Source: Brevundimonas sp. LM2 (lineage in GTDB: Bacteria > Pseudomonadota > Alphaproteobacteria > Caulobacterales > Caulobacteraceae). From it: a stretch of 64,000 bases of DNA. Location: positions 1,833,501 to 1,897,500 of the forward strand of contig NZ_CP019508.1 of NCBI RefSeq assembly GCF_002002865.1, written 5' to 3'. Below, one piece after another: positions 28,870 to 38,051 of the stretch. A program made the position numbers and the translations under genes. Each line of letters opens with the position of its first letter. The stretch's first letter is position 1. The notes under the pieces were generated by a model, which searched no databases, was not told the origin of the DNA, and worked only from the letters and a program-made list of their open reading frames with translations.

Positions 28870-29000
28870 CCCTCCCCTTTATGGGGAGGGACCGCGAGCC
28901 TCGGCGAGCGAGGGTGGGGCCGTGTCGTTCGTGCGCACGCTTCAAACGGCCCCACCCGGATGCCGCTGCGCGTCACCCTCCCTCCCCATGAAGGGGAGGG
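28870..29000. repeat. second compound inverted-repeat element, overlapping the end of ruvX
   Basis: Hairpins CCCTCCCC...GGGGAGGG at both edges (28870-28890 and 28980-29000) flank an inner inverted repeat GGGTGGGGCCGT (28912-28923) / ACGGCCCCACCC (28946-28957). The layout is the same as in the element at 25449-25664, with different letters. Its right part supplies the last codons and stop of ruvX. Confidence 0.65.
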
Positions 29001-29470
29001 AGAGGCAGGTTGCGCACTCTATCCAGCGCCCCCTGCAGGATCCAGGCGGCGGCCGTGCGGTCCACCACCCCTGCGCGCCGCTTGCGGCTGAGGTCCAGCT
29101 CATCGATCAGGAACCGCTCGACCGCGCTGGTCGACAGCCGCTCGTCCCAGAAGGCGACGTTGACGGGGCGGAACCGCTCGAGGTTGCGCGCGAAGGCGCG
29201 GCACGACTGGGCCCGCGGCCCCTCGGTGCCGTCCATGTTGACCGGCAGGCCGATGATCAGGGCCGAGACCTTGCGGTGGTCCATCAGCTTGAACAGGGCT
29301 GCGGCCTCGGCCGTGAATTTCGATTTGCGGATCAGCTCCAGCGGGCTGGCGATCATGCGCGAGGTGTCGGAGGTGGCCACGCCGATGGTGGTCTCGCCCA
29401 GATCCAGACCCATCCACGCCGTGTCGGGCGGGCAGGCGGCGGGCAGGTCGATCAGGTTCAGGACGGGCAC
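28973..29470 (-). CDS. ruvX: RuvX/YqgF family Holliday-junction resolvase-like nuclease
   Basis: A 165-residue RNase H-fold protein implicated in 16S rRNA processing. It has MGLDLGETTIGVATSD (first catalytic Asp), LIIGLPVNMDGTEGPRA, FWDERLSTSAVERFL (Glu), and VVDRTAAAWILQGALD (last Asp). Start at GTG 29470, which matches the usual N-terminal 'MPVL..LDLP' of relatives. The final residues LPPLHGEGG and the stop fall in the inverted-repeat element, so the natural C-terminus may have been rewritten by its insertion. Confidence 0.92.
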   Translation of the reverse strand: MPVLNLIDLPAACPPDTAWMGLDLGETTIGVATSDTSRMIASPLELIRKSKFTAEAAALFKLMDHRKVSALIIGLPVNMDGTEGPRAQSCRAFARNLERFRPVNVAFWDERLSTSAVERFLIDELDLSRKRRAGVVDRTAAAWILQGALDRVRNLPLPPLHGEGG

Positions 29471-29542
29471 GCCCGGGCGGTAGGCGTTGCCTCGCAGCCT
29501 GTCAAAGGCGAGGGTGCCGGATCGATCGCGAAGGATGAATCC

Positions 29543-30064
29543 ATGTCGAACCGATTGAGGCTGGCGTCCGTATCGGCCTTCGCGATTCTGCTGACCGCCT
29601 GCGATGCGGTTTCCGAGGCGACGCCGAGCCCCGAAGCCGAGACGCCGGCACGGGCCAAGGTCGCAGCCCTGGCGGCGTCCGGCGTCACGCAAACGCTCGC
29701 GCCCGCGCCCGCGGACGACAGCCTGCAGGCGTCGGCCCGCGTGGTGCGCGTGGACCGGCTGACGTATGATGACGCCAAGCTGTTCGGAACGGCCGGCGGC
29801 GATCCGGCCATGAACGGGCTCCAGACCTACCTGGCCTTCTTCGTCTCGCCGGACGAGGGCTGGACGATCTTCCGGATCGGCGACGTCCTCGACTACACCG
29901 TCCTGTCCGCGTCGCCGGGGCGGGTCGAGCTGGATCTGCAGGACAGCCTGCTGGACGTTGCCACGGGCACGATCGGCAGCCGGCATCGCAAGGTGATCGT
30001 CGCCTGGACCCCCGGCGCCGAGGGTGCCCCGCCCGCGGCCGTCACCGTCACGCCCGGGGCTTAG
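29543..30064 (+). CDS. hypothetical lipoprotein
   Basis: A 173-residue protein with signal and lipobox LTAC (Cys near 20), then a Pro/Glu/Ala linker and a domain from about residue 60 rich in beta strands (RVDRLTYDDAKLFG, AFFVSPDEGWTIFRIGDVLDYTVL). No family recognised. ATG 29543 follows AAGGA. It is divergent from ruvX and 72 bases before gatC. Confidence 0.62.
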   Translation: MSNRLRLASVSAFAILLTACDAVSEATPSPEAETPARAKVAALAASGVTQTLAPAPADDSLQASARVVRVDRLTYDDAKLFGTAGGDPAMNGLQTYLAFFVSPDEGWTIFRIGDVLDYTVLSASPGRVELDLQDSLLDVATGTIGSRHRKVIVAWTPGAEGAPPAAVTVTPGA

Positions 30065-30074
30065 ACAGGAATGC

Positions 30075-30103
30075 TTGTGCGGGGCGGAGGGGGCCGCTAA
30101 TCC
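30075..30103 (+). promoter_or_regulatory. candidate promoter of gatCA
   Basis: TTGTGCG (30075-30081) and GCTAATCC (30096-30103), 14-base spacer, 33 bases before the gatC ATG. A moderate match to sigma-73 boxes. A similar GCTAATC stands 14 bases before gatB at 32381. Confidence 0.35.
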
Positions 30104-30136
30104 CGCCCGCTTGAACGCCTATGACTGGAGGGCCGC

Positions 30137-30424
30137 ATGGCCATCGACGCCGCGACGGTGCGCAAGGTCGCCCACCTCGCCCGGATCAAGACCCCCGACG
30201 ACCGGCTGGAGCCCCTGGCGGGCGAGCTGAATACCATCATGGCCTGGATCGACCAGCTCAATGAGGTCGATGTCGAGGGCGTGGAGCCGATGACGTCCAA
30301 CGTGGCCCAGGCCCTGCGGCTGCGCGACGACGTCGTCACCGACGGCGACCGGGTCGAGGCCGTGCTGTCGAACGCGCCCCAGTCCGCCGACGGCTTCTAC
30401 GTCGTGCCCAAGGTGGTGGAATAG
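30137..30424 (+). CDS. gatC: Asp-tRNA(Asn)/Glu-tRNA(Gln) amidotransferase subunit C
   Basis: A 95-residue GatC: MAIDAATVRKVAHLARI, then LAGELNTIMAWIDQLNEVDVEGVEPM. It holds GatA and GatB together in the complex that converts mischarged Glu-tRNA(Gln) or Asp-tRNA(Asn). Its stop is followed directly by the gatA ATG. Confidence 0.97.
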   Translation: MAIDAATVRKVAHLARIKTPDDRLEPLAGELNTIMAWIDQLNEVDVEGVEPMTSNVAQALRLRDDVVTDGDRVEAVLSNAPQSADGFYVVPKVVE

Positions 30425-31903
30425 ATGTCCGACCTGACGAACCTCACGCTCAAGGCGGCCGTCGACGGCCTGAAGGCGAAGACGTTCAGCTCGCAGGAGC
30501 TGACGCAGGCCTTCCTGACCAACATCGAGGCCGCCAACCCGACGCTGAACGCCTATGTCGAAATCACCGCCGACAAGGCGCTCGACATGGCCAAGGCGTC
30601 CGACACCCGCATCGCCGCGGGCGAGGGCGGGGCGCTGGAAGGGGCTCCCCTGGGCATCAAGGACCTGTTCTGCACCGAGGGGGTGCAGACCACCGCGGGC
30701 TCCAACATGCTGCGTGGCTTCGTCCCGCCCTATGAATCCACCGTCACCGCCAACCTGTGGCGTGACGGGGCTGTGATGCTGGGCAAGCTGAACATGGACG
30801 AGTTCGCCATGGGCTCGTCGAACGAGACCTCGGCCTTCGGGCCGGTAGTCAATCCATGGAAATCAAAGGGATCGAACGCCGAGCTGACGCCGGGCGGCAG
30901 CTCTGGCGGGTCGGCCTCGGCGGTTGCCGCCGATCTTTGCCTGGCCGCCACGGCCTCGGACACCGGCGGGTCGATCCGCCAGCCCGCCGCCTTCACCGGG
31001 ACGGTCGGCATCAAGCCCACCTATGGCCGCGCCAGCCGGTTCGGCATGGTGGCCTTCGCCAGCTCGCTGGACCAGGCCGGGCCGATCACCAGGACGGTCG
31101 AGGACGCGGCCTTGATGCTGCGCTCCATGTGCAGTTTCGACGTCAAGGATTCGACCAGCCTCGACGTCCCGACGCCCGACTGGACCCAGTCCGTCGGACA
31201 GTCGGTCAAGGGGCTGCGCATCGGGGTTCCGGCCGAATACGTCGTCGACGGCATGCCGGAAGAGGTCTCGAAGATCTGGGCCCAGGGCATCGAATGGCTG
31301 AAGGACGCGGGCTGCGAGATCGTCCACGTCAGCCTGCCGCACACCAAATACGCCCTGCCGACCTACTATATCGTCGCCCCGGCCGAGGCCTCGTCCAACC
31401 TGGCCCGCTACGACGGCATGCGCTTCGGCCATCGCGCCGATAAAGCCACGTCGCTGACGGATCTCTACGAGACCAGCCGGGCCGAGGGCTTCGGAGCCGA
31501 GGTCAAACGCCGCCTGGTGATCGGGGCCTATGTGCTGTCGGCGGGTTTCTACGACGCCTATTACGTCCGGGCGCTGAAGGTCCGTCGCCGCATCGCCGAG
31601 GATTTCGACAAGGTCTGGGGCCAGGTCGACGCGATCCTGACGCCGTCCACGCCGTCGTCCGCCTTCGCCCTGGGCGACAAGCAGATCGACCCGGTAACCA
31701 TGTATCTGAACGACGTCTTCACGGTAACGGCGAACCTCGCCGGCCTGCCGGGCATCTCGGTGCCGGCCGGCCTCGACGCCAACGGCCTGCCTTTGGGACT
31801 GCAGGTGATCGGCAAGGCGCTGGATGAAGCCACCGTGTTTCAAGTCGGCGCGGCCCTCGAAAAGGCGGCGGGCGGCGTCGGCCGGGCCGAGCGCTGGTGG
31901 TAG
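30425..31903 (+). CDS. gatA: Asp-tRNA(Asn)/Glu-tRNA(Gln) amidotransferase subunit A
   Basis: A 492-residue amidase-signature enzyme that releases ammonia from glutamine for GatB. The Ser-cisSer-Lys triad is K79 (LGIKDLF), S159 (PGGSSGG) and S183 ([11 protein letters not shown]). Length and the C-terminal region ([25 protein letters not shown]) are normal. It follows gatC without a gap and ends before a strong hairpin. Confidence 0.98.
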   Translation: MSDLTNLTLKAAVDGLKAKTFSSQELTQAFLTNIEAANPTLNAYVEITADKALDMAKASDTRIAAGEGGALEGAPLGIKDLFCTEGVQTTAGSNMLRGFVPPYESTVTANLWRDGAVMLGKLNMDEFAMGSSNETSAFGPVVNPWKSKGSNAELTPGGSSGGSASAVAADLCLAATASDTGGSIRQPAAFTGTVGIKPTYGRASRFGMVAFASSLDQAGPITRTVEDAALMLRSMCSFDVKDSTSLDVPTPDWTQSVGQSVKGLRIGVPAEYVVDGMPEEVSKIWAQGIEWLKDAGCEIVHVSLPHTKYALPTYYIVAPAEASSNLARYDGMRFGHRADKATSLTDLYETSRAEGFGAEVKRRLVIGAYVLSAGFYDAYYVRALKVRRRIAEDFDKVWGQVDAILTPSTPSSAFALGDKQIDPVTMYLNDVFTVTANLAGLPGISVPAGLDANGLPLGLQVIGKALDEATVFQVGAALEKAAGGVGRAERWW

Positions 31904-31910
31904 GCTGAGA

Positions 31911-31941
31911 GCTCTCCCTCCCCCGCAGGGGGAGGGAGAGC
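31911..31941. terminator. bidirectional terminator hairpin
   Basis: A perfect 14-bp stem (31911-31924 with 31928-31941) around a GCA loop, between the gatA stop and the stop of the minus-strand gene at 31947. Its CTCCCTCCCC/GGGGAGGGAG sequence resembles the edge hairpins of the inverted-repeat elements at 25.5 and 28.9 kb. There is no long T tract. Confidence 0.65.
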
Positions 31942-31946
31942 GTATA

Positions 31947-32288
31947 TCACGCAGCCGGCAGGGCCTTCAGGTCGGTGTCGATGGCCTCGATAATCGCCGG
32001 GGTGACGGCGCCGCCCGACAGGGGGGCGACCTGACCCAGGGTCATGTCCTGGAACTGCTCGAGCATCGGGTGCTTGGACAGGCCGGGCAGGTGTTTCTCG
32101 AGCACGGCCGCCGTGGCTTCGTGGGCCAGCAGGTCCTTGATCGGGGCCTCGATGGTCGGGGTGGCGGCATGGGTGGCCATGTCGGCATGCGCCGGGGCAT
32201 GGGGCGGGGCAGGGACCGGGGCGGTCTGGGCCAGGGCGGGGGCGGCACTGCCGACCAGGGCGGCGGCGAACAGGACGGTCTTGAGCAT
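31947..32288 (-). CDS. small exported protein of unknown function
   Basis: A 113-residue protein with a signal peptide (MLKTVLFAAALVGSAAPALA, cleaved after ALA) and a His/Ala/Pro-rich linker (residues 21-45). A helical module follows: IEAPIKDLLAHEATAAVLEKHLPGLSKHPMLEQF, then MTLGQVAPL and EAIDTDLKAL. I recall this I..LL....VLEKH.PG...HP pattern from the ends of some secreted hydrolases, but no function is known to me. It is inserted between gatA and gatB on the opposite strand. Confidence 0.65.
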   Translation of the reverse strand: MLKTVLFAAALVGSAAPALAQTAPVPAPPHAPAHADMATHAATPTIEAPIKDLLAHEATAAVLEKHLPGLSKHPMLEQFQDMTLGQVAPLSGGAVTPAIIEAIDTDLKALPAA

Positions 32289-32394
32289 GTCAGGGTTCCT
32301 CGGAATGAAAATCGCGCCGCAGGATGGGCCCAGAATCGTGACGCGGTCACGACAGCAACTTTCGCATCCGGCCGCAGGGCGCTAATCAGGCTTC

Positions 32395-33912
32395 ATGACC
32401 GACGCACTCGCCACCGCCACGCCTGATACCGCCACCATCATCCAGGGCCGCACCGGGCCGTGGGAGATCGTCATGGGGCTGGAGATCCACGCCCAGGTCG
32501 CGTCCAAGGCCAAGCTGTTCTCCGGTGCCGCCGTGGGCTTCGGCGCGGGGCCGAACGAGCAGGTGTCGCTGATCGACGCCGGCTTCCCCGGCATGCTGCC
32601 GACCCTCAACAGACACTGCGTGGAACAGGCGGTCCGCACCGGCCTGGGCCTCAACGCCCAGATCAATCGCCGCAGCCAGTTCGACCGGAAGAACTATTTC
32701 TATCCCGACCTGCCGCAGGGCTATCAGATCAGCCAGCTGTATTTCCCGATCGTCGGGGAGGGCGTGGTCGAGGTCGAGGCCGAGGACGGCTCCTTCTTCA
32801 ACGTCGGCATCGAGCGGCTGCATCTGGAGCAGGACGCGGGCAAGCTGATCCACGACCTGTCGCCGACCGAGAGCTATGTCGACCTGAATCGCGCCGGCAC
32901 GGCCCTGATGGAAATCGTCTCGCGGCCCGACATCCGCTCGCCGGAACAGGCCGTCGCCTACGTCAAGAAGATCCGCACCATCCTGATCTATCTCGGCACC
33001 TGCGACGGCGACATGGAGAAGGGCAACCTGCGGGCTGACGTCAACGTCTCGGTCTGCCGCGTCGGCCAGTACGAAAAGTTCAAGGCTACCGGCGATTTCA
33101 GCCACCTGGGGACGCGCTGCGAGATCAAGAACGTGAACTCGTTCCGCTTCATTTCCCAGGCCATCAACTACGAGGCCCGGCGCCAGATCGAGATCCTGGA
33201 GGACGGCGGCAAGATCGATCAGGAGACGCGGCTGTACGACCCCACGGCCGGCGAGACCCGGTCGATGCGGTCGAAGGAAGAGGCGAACGATTACCGCTAC
33301 TTCCCGGACCCGGATCTTCTGCCGCTGGAACTGGAGCAGGCCTGGATCGACGGCATCAAGGCCAGCCTTCCGGAGCTGCCGGACGACAAGCGTCGCCGGC
33401 TGATGGCCGACTACGGCCTGTCGCAGTACGACGCCGTGGTGCTGATCTCGGACCAGGCCAAGGCCGACTATTTCGAGGAGGCCGCTAAGGGCCGCGACGC
33501 CAAGCTGGTGGCCAACTGGGTGACCAACGAGCTGTCGGCCCGGCTGTCGGCCGACGGCAAGGACTTCTCCGAGAGCCCGCTGCCGGCGGCCCATGTGGCC
33601 GAGCTGGTGGCCCTGATCGAGGAGGGGGTGATCTCCTCCAAGATCGCCAAGGAGGTGTTCGACCACGTCTGGTCCGGCGAGGGCTCGCCGCGTCAGGTCG
33701 TCGAGGCCCGGGGCCTGGTGCAGGTCAACGACACCGGGGCCATCGAAAAGGCCGTCGACGAGATCATCGCCGCCAATCCGGACAAGGCCGCCTCGGTCGC
33801 CGAGAAGCCGCAGGCCATCGGCTGGTTCGTCGGCCAGGTGATGAAGGCGACGGGGGGCAAGGCCAACCCCGCCGCCGTCAACGCCATCCTGAAGGCACGG
33901 TTGGGGCTCTAG
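32395..33912 (+). CDS. gatB: Asp-tRNA(Asn)/Glu-tRNA(Gln) amidotransferase subunit B
   Basis: A 505-residue Gat[19 protein letters not shown] starts the cradle domain, [17 protein letters not shown] follows, and the ATP-dependent kinase region includes [10 protein letters not shown] and [14 protein letters not shown]. The C-terminal YqeY-like tail ends [20 protein letters not shown]. It binds the tRNA and activates the acid. Start at ATG 32395, the only candidate with normal family length. It is separated from gatCA by a small exported gene on the other strand. Confidence 0.98.
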   Translation: MTDALATATPDTATIIQGRTGPWEIVMGLEIHAQVASKAKLFSGAAVGFGAGPNEQVSLIDAGFPGMLPTLNRHCVEQAVRTGLGLNAQINRRSQFDRKNYFYPDLPQGYQISQLYFPIVGEGVVEVEAEDGSFFNVGIERLHLEQDAGKLIHDLSPTESYVDLNRAGTALMEIVSRPDIRSPEQAVAYVKKIRTILIYLGTCDGDMEKGNLRADVNVSVCRVGQYEKFKATGDFSHLGTRCEIKNVNSFRFISQAINYEARRQIEILEDGGKIDQETRLYDPTAGETRSMRSKEEANDYRYFPDPDLLPLELEQAWIDGIKASLPELPDDKRRRLMADYGLSQYDAVVLISDQAKADYFEEAAKGRDAKLVANWVTNELSARLSADGKDFSESPLPAAHVAELVALIEEGVISSKIAKEVFDHVWSGEGSPRQVVEARGLVQVNDTGAIEKAVDEIIAANPDKAASVAEKPQAIGWFVGQVMKATGGKANPAAVNAILKARLGL

Positions 33913-34133
33913 AGGCCCCCGGGCTGGGGCGTCTCCTCCGCCTGGGTCGGCGGGGGCGGGGTTTCGGCCGTGTTCTCATCGGCGTCGACCTCCTGGATGC
34001 CGGCGATGGCCTCGCCCTCCCGCGCCTCGATCGCGGCCGCGTCAGCGGCCTGCACCTCGGTGGGGGAGGGGACAATCACGTCACGGGTCCCCTCAGGACC
34101 CTCCAGCGTGACCCGGAACAGCCGCTCGCTCAC
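33909..34133 (-). CDS. small hypothetical protein
   Basis: A 74-residue protein starting [25 protein letters not shown], followed by a helix and a Pro/Glu/Thr-rich tail. The pattern looks like a small beta-sheet domain with a disordered end. It overlaps the gatB stop by four bases (convergent) and the upstream small gene by four (ATGA). Confidence 0.55.
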   Translation of the reverse strand: MSERLFRVTLEGPEGTRDVIVPSPTEVQAADAAAIEAREGEAIAGIQEVDADENTAETPPPPTQAEETPQPGGL

Positions 34134-34312
34134 GACCCGGTCCCGAAGCCGTCCGAGCCCCCGGCTCCCGCGGCACCCTCGCCGCCGGTGGCGGGCTTGG
34201 AGGGAGACTGAGCCGGCTGCGGGGCATTGGTCTTGTCGGGACGCGACGCGCCGTGGCCCGTGTCTTCGGTCGGCGAGGTCGGTTCGTTCGAAATGGGATT
34301 CGTATCGGTCAT
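34130..34312 (-). CDS. small hypothetical, disordered protein
   Basis: A 60-residue Ser/Thr/Pro/Gly-rich protein (MTDTNPISNEPTSPTEDTGHG...). ATG 34312 has AAGGAG seven bases upstream; an earlier in-frame ATG at 34339 lacks such a site. Coupled to the next small gene by ATGA. No family. Confidence 0.5.
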   Translation of the reverse strand: MTDTNPISNEPTSPTEDTGHGASRPDKTNAPQPAQSPSKPATGGEGAAGAGGSDGFGTGS

Positions 34313-34366
34313 GACGGTCTCCTTCTTGCCCCTCATCAAGGGTTGGAAGGCCGGAGCGGTTCCCGC

Positions 34367-34397
34367 AAAAAGCCCGCCCGGATCGCTCCGGGCGGGC
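34367..34397 (-). terminator. intrinsic terminator of the RcnB-like gene
   Basis: An 11-bp perfect stem (34372-34382 with 34387-34397), 4-base loop, and on the minus strand TTTTT at 34371-34367. It lies 23 bases after the stop of the gene at 34420. Confidence 0.85.
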
Positions 34398-34419
34398 TCA
34401 TGCAGACGGTGGACGAGGT

Positions 34420-34824
34420 CTAGCGGCTGAGGAGCGAGACGATCACACCGGTGGCCAGGGCCGCAAGGACGACGTCGCCGGTATCGGTCCGGTAATAGCC
34501 GTAGCCGCGCGGCGGGTGGCCGTAGCCGTAGCGGTTATAATCGCGGATGTACCAGTTCGACCGGTACTCATACGGCAGGGTCGCCCCGCGATAATAGCGC
34601 CGGTGATCGCGGTATTGATCGCGCTGGCCGCGGCGGTAGTCGTTGTAGCGTTCGCGGTTGGTGTAGCGGCCGCCGTCGTACCGATTGTGATCGGAACGAC
34701 GCTCCCAGCGCTCATAGCGGCCGTCGCGGTCGCGGTCGCCGCCGCGCCAGGACTGGGCGGACGCGGCCACGGGTGCCGCCAGCGTCGCCAGGGTCACCGC
34801 ACCGATGACGAGGATCTTCTTCAC
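34420..34824 (-). CDS. RcnB family periplasmic protein
   Basis: A 134-residue exported protein: signal peptide to about residue 23 (AAPVAASAQ), a long Arg/Asp/Tyr-rich charged segment, and the RcnB-type C-terminal domain (RGATLPYEYRSNWYIRDYNRYG...PPRGYGYYRTDTGDVVLAALATGVIVSLL). E. coli RcnB tunes nickel/cobalt export; here metal binding is not evident and the role is unknown. It has its own terminator. Confidence 0.8.
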   Translation of the reverse strand: MKKILVIGAVTLATLAAPVAASAQSWRGGDRDRDGRYERWERRSDHNRYDGGRYTNRERYNDYRRGQRDQYRDHRRYYRGATLPYEYRSNWYIRDYNRYGYGHPPRGYGYYRTDTGDVVLAALATGVIVSLLSR

Positions 34825-34916
34825 TGTAACTGCTCCAATGCTAGGCCCGACCTGTGAGGACAGGCTGGCAGGCCGGCGATGAACCCGACCTGAATGGGGC
34901 GTTTAGGAAGCCGGCG

Positions 34917-36506
34917 TCAGAACAGGCTGCCCTGATCCACCTTCGTCGGCTTCGTTTTGCCTGAGGGCTTGGGTCCCGCAGCGGTGCCGTCGATGGTCGC
35001 GGCCCGGGTGCCGTCGGCGAAGGTCAGGCTGACCATCTGGCCGGACGACAGGGCGGCCGCCGAGGCCACCATCCGTCCCGATTCGTCATCGACGCGGGCG
35101 AAGCCGGGCTTGGGCCGTTTCGGGTCCAGCGTGGCAAGGGCGCGGGCCAGGGCCGCCAACCGGTCGGTCGGCCGCGACAGGGCCTGGGTGCGCAGGCGTT
35201 CGAGCCGGGCGACGGTCCCCTGCAGCCGGTCCGAGCGCTGCTCGAGCCGGTGCCGAAGCGGGGCCGGGGTCAGCCGCCCGCCGGCCCGGAGCAGGCGGCG
35301 TTCGTGGACCGCGGCGTTGGAGGTCAGACCCGCCACGAGCCGGCCGGCCAGCCCCTCCAGCCGCGCCGCTCTCTGTTCGACCGCCCGATCCAGAAGGCGG
35401 GGCGAAAACCGACCGTCGAGGCCGACCAACCGTCGGTGATGCACGTCGACATTGCGCCCCAGACCCGAAGCCAGCCGGCTGGTGGCGTGGTCCAGCCGCT
35501 GCTGGGCCACGGCGACGAGTTCCTCCGGGCGCGCGGGAAGGCCCCGGGCGACGGCGCGCAGCCGGATGCGGCGATCCTCCAGCAGCCGGGCGCCCGCCCG
35601 GTCCAGACGCCGGTCCAGATCGCCGACGGCGGCCCGGAGGTCGGCCAGCACCGGCGTGGCCATCTCGGCCGCGCCCGTGGGTGTCGGGGCCCGGCGGTCG
35701 GAGACGAAGTCGATCAGGGTCGTGTCGGTCTCATGCCCCACAGCCGAGATGATCGGGATCGAGGCCGCCGCCACCGTGCGGGCCAGGCCCTCGTCGTTGA
35801 AGCACCACAGGTCCTCGACCGAGCCGCCGCCCCGAGCCACGATCAGCAGGTCGGGGCGCGGAATCGGGCCGCCGGGCCTCAGGGCATCGAAGCCGCGGAT
35901 GGCGGCCCCGACCTGGCCGCAGGCGGCGTCGCCCTGGACCACCACGGGCCAGACGATCACCCGGCAGGGCCAGCGTTCGGCGATCCGGTGCAGGATGTCG
36001 CGAATCACCGCCCCGGTCGGGCTGGTGATCACGCCGATGGTGGCGGGGAAGGTCGGGATCGGCCGTTTGCGGGCGGGGTCGAAGAGGCCCTCGCCCGACA
36101 GCCGGACCTTCAGCCGCTCCAGCTGGGCCAGCAGGGCCCCGGCCCCGGCCGCCTCCATCGATTCGATCACGATCTGGTAGCTGGACCGCGCCGGATAGGA
36201 GGTGATTTTGCCCGTGACGATGACCTCGAGCCCCGCCTCCGGCTGGACCCCCAGGCCCCGCACCGAGCCCTTCCACACCACGCCGTCGATGGCGGACTTG
36301 TCGTCCTTCAGCGTCAGATAGATGTGACCCGAGGCGTGGCGATTGACCTTGGAGATCTCGCCCCGCAGCCGGACGTGGCCGAAGCGATCCTCCAGCGTGC
36401 GCTTGAGGGCGAACGACAGTTCCGAGATCGACAGGGGCGGATTGTTGTCCCGCGGCGGGGCCGGCTCGGCCTCGGCGGCACCTGCGAAAACGTAGTCGTC
36501 GGTCAT
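34917..36506 (-). CDS. xseA: exodeoxyribonuclease VII large subunit
   Basis: A 529-residue XseA. An N-terminal OB-fold domain ([44 protein letters not shown]) is followed by the catalytic domain with [48 protein letters not shown] and [32 protein letters not shown] long coiled-coil region and a C-terminal segment complete it. With XseB (not in the window) it degrades single-stranded DNA. The 3' end has an extra basic tail ([16 protein letters not shown]). Confidence 0.96.
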   Translation of the reverse strand: MTDDYVFAGAAEAEPAPPRDNNPPLSISELSFALKRTLEDRFGHVRLRGEISKVNRHASGHIYLTLKDDKSAIDGVVWKGSVRGLGVQPEAGLEVIVTGKITSYPARSSYQIVIESMEAAGAGALLAQLERLKVRLSGEGLFDPARKRPIPTFPATIGVITSPTGAVIRDILHRIAERWPCRVIVWPVVVQGDAACGQVGAAIRGFDALRPGGPIPRPDLLIVARGGGSVEDLWCFNDEGLARTVAAASIPIISAVGHETDTTLIDFVSDRRAPTPTGAAEMATPVLADLRAAVGDLDRRLDRAGARLLEDRRIRLRAVARGLPARPEELVAVAQQRLDHATSRLASGLGRNVDVHHRRLVGLDGRFSPRLLDRAVEQRAARLEGLAGRLVAGLTSNAAVHERRLLRAGGRLTPAPLRHRLEQRSDRLQGTVARLERLRTQALSRPTDRLAALARALATLDPKRPKPGFARVDDESGRMVASAAALSSGQMVSLTFADGTRAATIDGTAAGPKPSGKTKPTKVDQGSLF

Positions 36507-36570
36507 GGGGCCAGTCTAGTCGCCCGGGACGGGTGCGCAAACCGCCGCATTCGGATTATAGACTGCGGGC

Positions 36571-36723
36571 ATGAACGATCGCATGCCCCCCCGCGAATCC
36601 GACGACCCGGCCGACGCCGAGCTGTCCCGCCGCAGCAACGCCCCCTCGGTGTCGATCTGGCTGATCGTCATGGCCATCGCCCTGCTGGGCGCCGTGGTCT
36701 ATGTGGCTTCTGCCATCCTGTGA
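36571..36723 (+). CDS. small single-helix membrane protein
   Basis: A 50-residue protein: a charged start (MNDRMPPRESDDPADAELSRRS) then one transmembrane helix (VSIWLIVMAIALLGAVVYVASA). It lies 47 bases before purD. The ATG has no obvious ribosome binding site, and a TATAGACT stretch 16 bases upstream suggests a short or leaderless message. Confidence 0.55.
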   Translation: MNDRMPPRESDDPADAELSRRSNAPSVSIWLIVMAIALLGAVVYVASAIL

Positions 36724-36770
36724 GCCCGGCCGCCCTTGACCGGGCGGCGCGGCGCGGTCATTGCGCGGGC

Positions 36771-38048
36771 ATGGATATCCTGCTTGTCGGATCGGGGGGG
36801 CGCGAGCACGCCCTGGCCTGGAAAATCAGCCAGTCTCCCCTGGTCGATCGCCTGTACTGCGCGCCCGGCAATCCGGGCATGGCCAAGGTCGCGACCTGCC
36901 TGCCCGACTACAGGGCCGATGACGCCGAGGGCCTGACCCGCCTGGCGCGCGAGCTGCGCGTCGGCCTGGTCGTGGTGGGACCGGAGGTGGCGCTCGAGGC
37001 CGGTCTGGCCGACCGGTTGATCGCAACAGGCATTCCGTGTTTCGGACCGACGGCCAAGGCCGCCCAGCTGGAAACGTCGAAGGCCTTTTCCAAGGCCTTC
37101 ATGGCCCGCCACGACATCCCGACCGCCCATTACGGCGTCTATGAGCGCGCCGCCGACGCCAAGTCCGCGCTGAAGGTCTTCCAGCCCCCCTATGTGATCA
37201 AGGCCGACGGCCTGGCGGCAGGCAAGGGCGTGGCCATCAGCCCGGACCGTCCCGACGGCGAGGCCGAGATCGACCGGATGCTGGGCGGGCGTTTCGGGGC
37301 CGCCGGGGCCCGGGTCGTGATCGAGGAGTTCATGGACGGCGAGGAAGGCTCGCTGTTCGCCCTGTGCGACGGCCAGAGGGCGGTCCTGTTCGGCGGGGCC
37401 CAGGACCACAAGCGGGCCTTCGACGGCGATATGGGCCCCAACACGGGCGGCATGGGCGCCTATTCGCCCGCGCCGGTCTTCGATGAGGCCCTGGTGACCG
37501 CGGCCAACGACCGGATCGTGCGGCCGACGCTGACGGCGATGGCGCAAGAGGGCACCCCCTATCGCGGCGTGCTCTACGCGGGGCTGATGGCGACCGAGGC
37601 GGGGCCCAGGGTCGTCGAGTTCAACGCCCGCTTCGGCGATCCGGAATGCCAGGTGCTGATGATGCGGATGGCCGGGGATCTGGTCCCCTATCTGCTGGCC
37701 TGCGCCCAGGGGGACGTTTCGCGCCTGCCGGAGCCCGCCTTCAAGCCGACGACGGTGATCTGCGTGGTGATGGCGGCCAAGGGCTATCCGGACAGTCCGA
37801 TCGAGGGCTCGATCATCCGCGGGGCCGAGCAGGATTTCGGGCCGCACGTGCAGGTCTTCCATGCGGGCACGCGGCGGCGCGAGGACGGCACCCTGGTGGC
37901 GTCGGGTGGGCGCGTGCTGAGTGTCTGCGCCGAGGGCGAGGACATCGTCGAGGCGCGGGAGCGGGCCTATGCGGCGGTGCGTCGGATCGACTGGCCGGGC
38001 GGGTTCAACCGGACCGACATCGGCTGGCGGGCGCTGGACCGGGTCTAG
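36771..38048 (+). CDS. purD: phosphoribosylamine-glycine ligase
   Basis: A 425-residue ATP-grasp enzyme of purine synthesis. It opens MDILLVGSGGREHALAWKI and has GPTAKAAQLETSKAFSKAFM, VIKADGLAAGKGVAI, VIEEFMDGEEGSLFALCDG, DHKRAFDGDMGPNTGGMGAYSPAP and VVEFNARFGDPECQ. Full length. The stop is three bases from the convergent L,D-transpeptidase stop. Confidence 0.98.
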   Translation: MDILLVGSGGREHALAWKISQSPLVDRLYCAPGNPGMAKVATCLPDYRADDAEGLTRLARELRVGLVVVGPEVALEAGLADRLIATGIPCFGPTAKAAQLETSKAFSKAFMARHDIPTAHYGVYERAADAKSALKVFQPPYVIKADGLAAGKGVAISPDRPDGEAEIDRMLGGRFGAAGARVVIEEFMDGEEGSLFALCDGQRAVLFGGAQDHKRAFDGDMGPNTGGMGAYSPAPVFDEALVTAANDRIVRPTLTAMAQEGTPYRGVLYAGLMATEAGPRVVEFNARFGDPECQVLMMRMAGDLVPYLLACAQGDVSRLPEPAFKPTTVICVVMAAKGYPDSPIEGSIIRGAEQDFGPHVQVFHAGTRRREDGTLVASGGRVLSVCAEGEDIVEARERAYAAVRRIDWPGGFNRTDIGWRALDRV

Positions 38049-38051
38049 GGC

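Noticed and set aside
34443..34857. Thr/Ile/Ala- and Val/Ala-rich frames on both strands over the RcnB-like gene
   Set aside because: Alternate-frame shadows of a repetitive Arg/Tyr-rich gene; only the RcnB frame has a signal peptide and family motifs.
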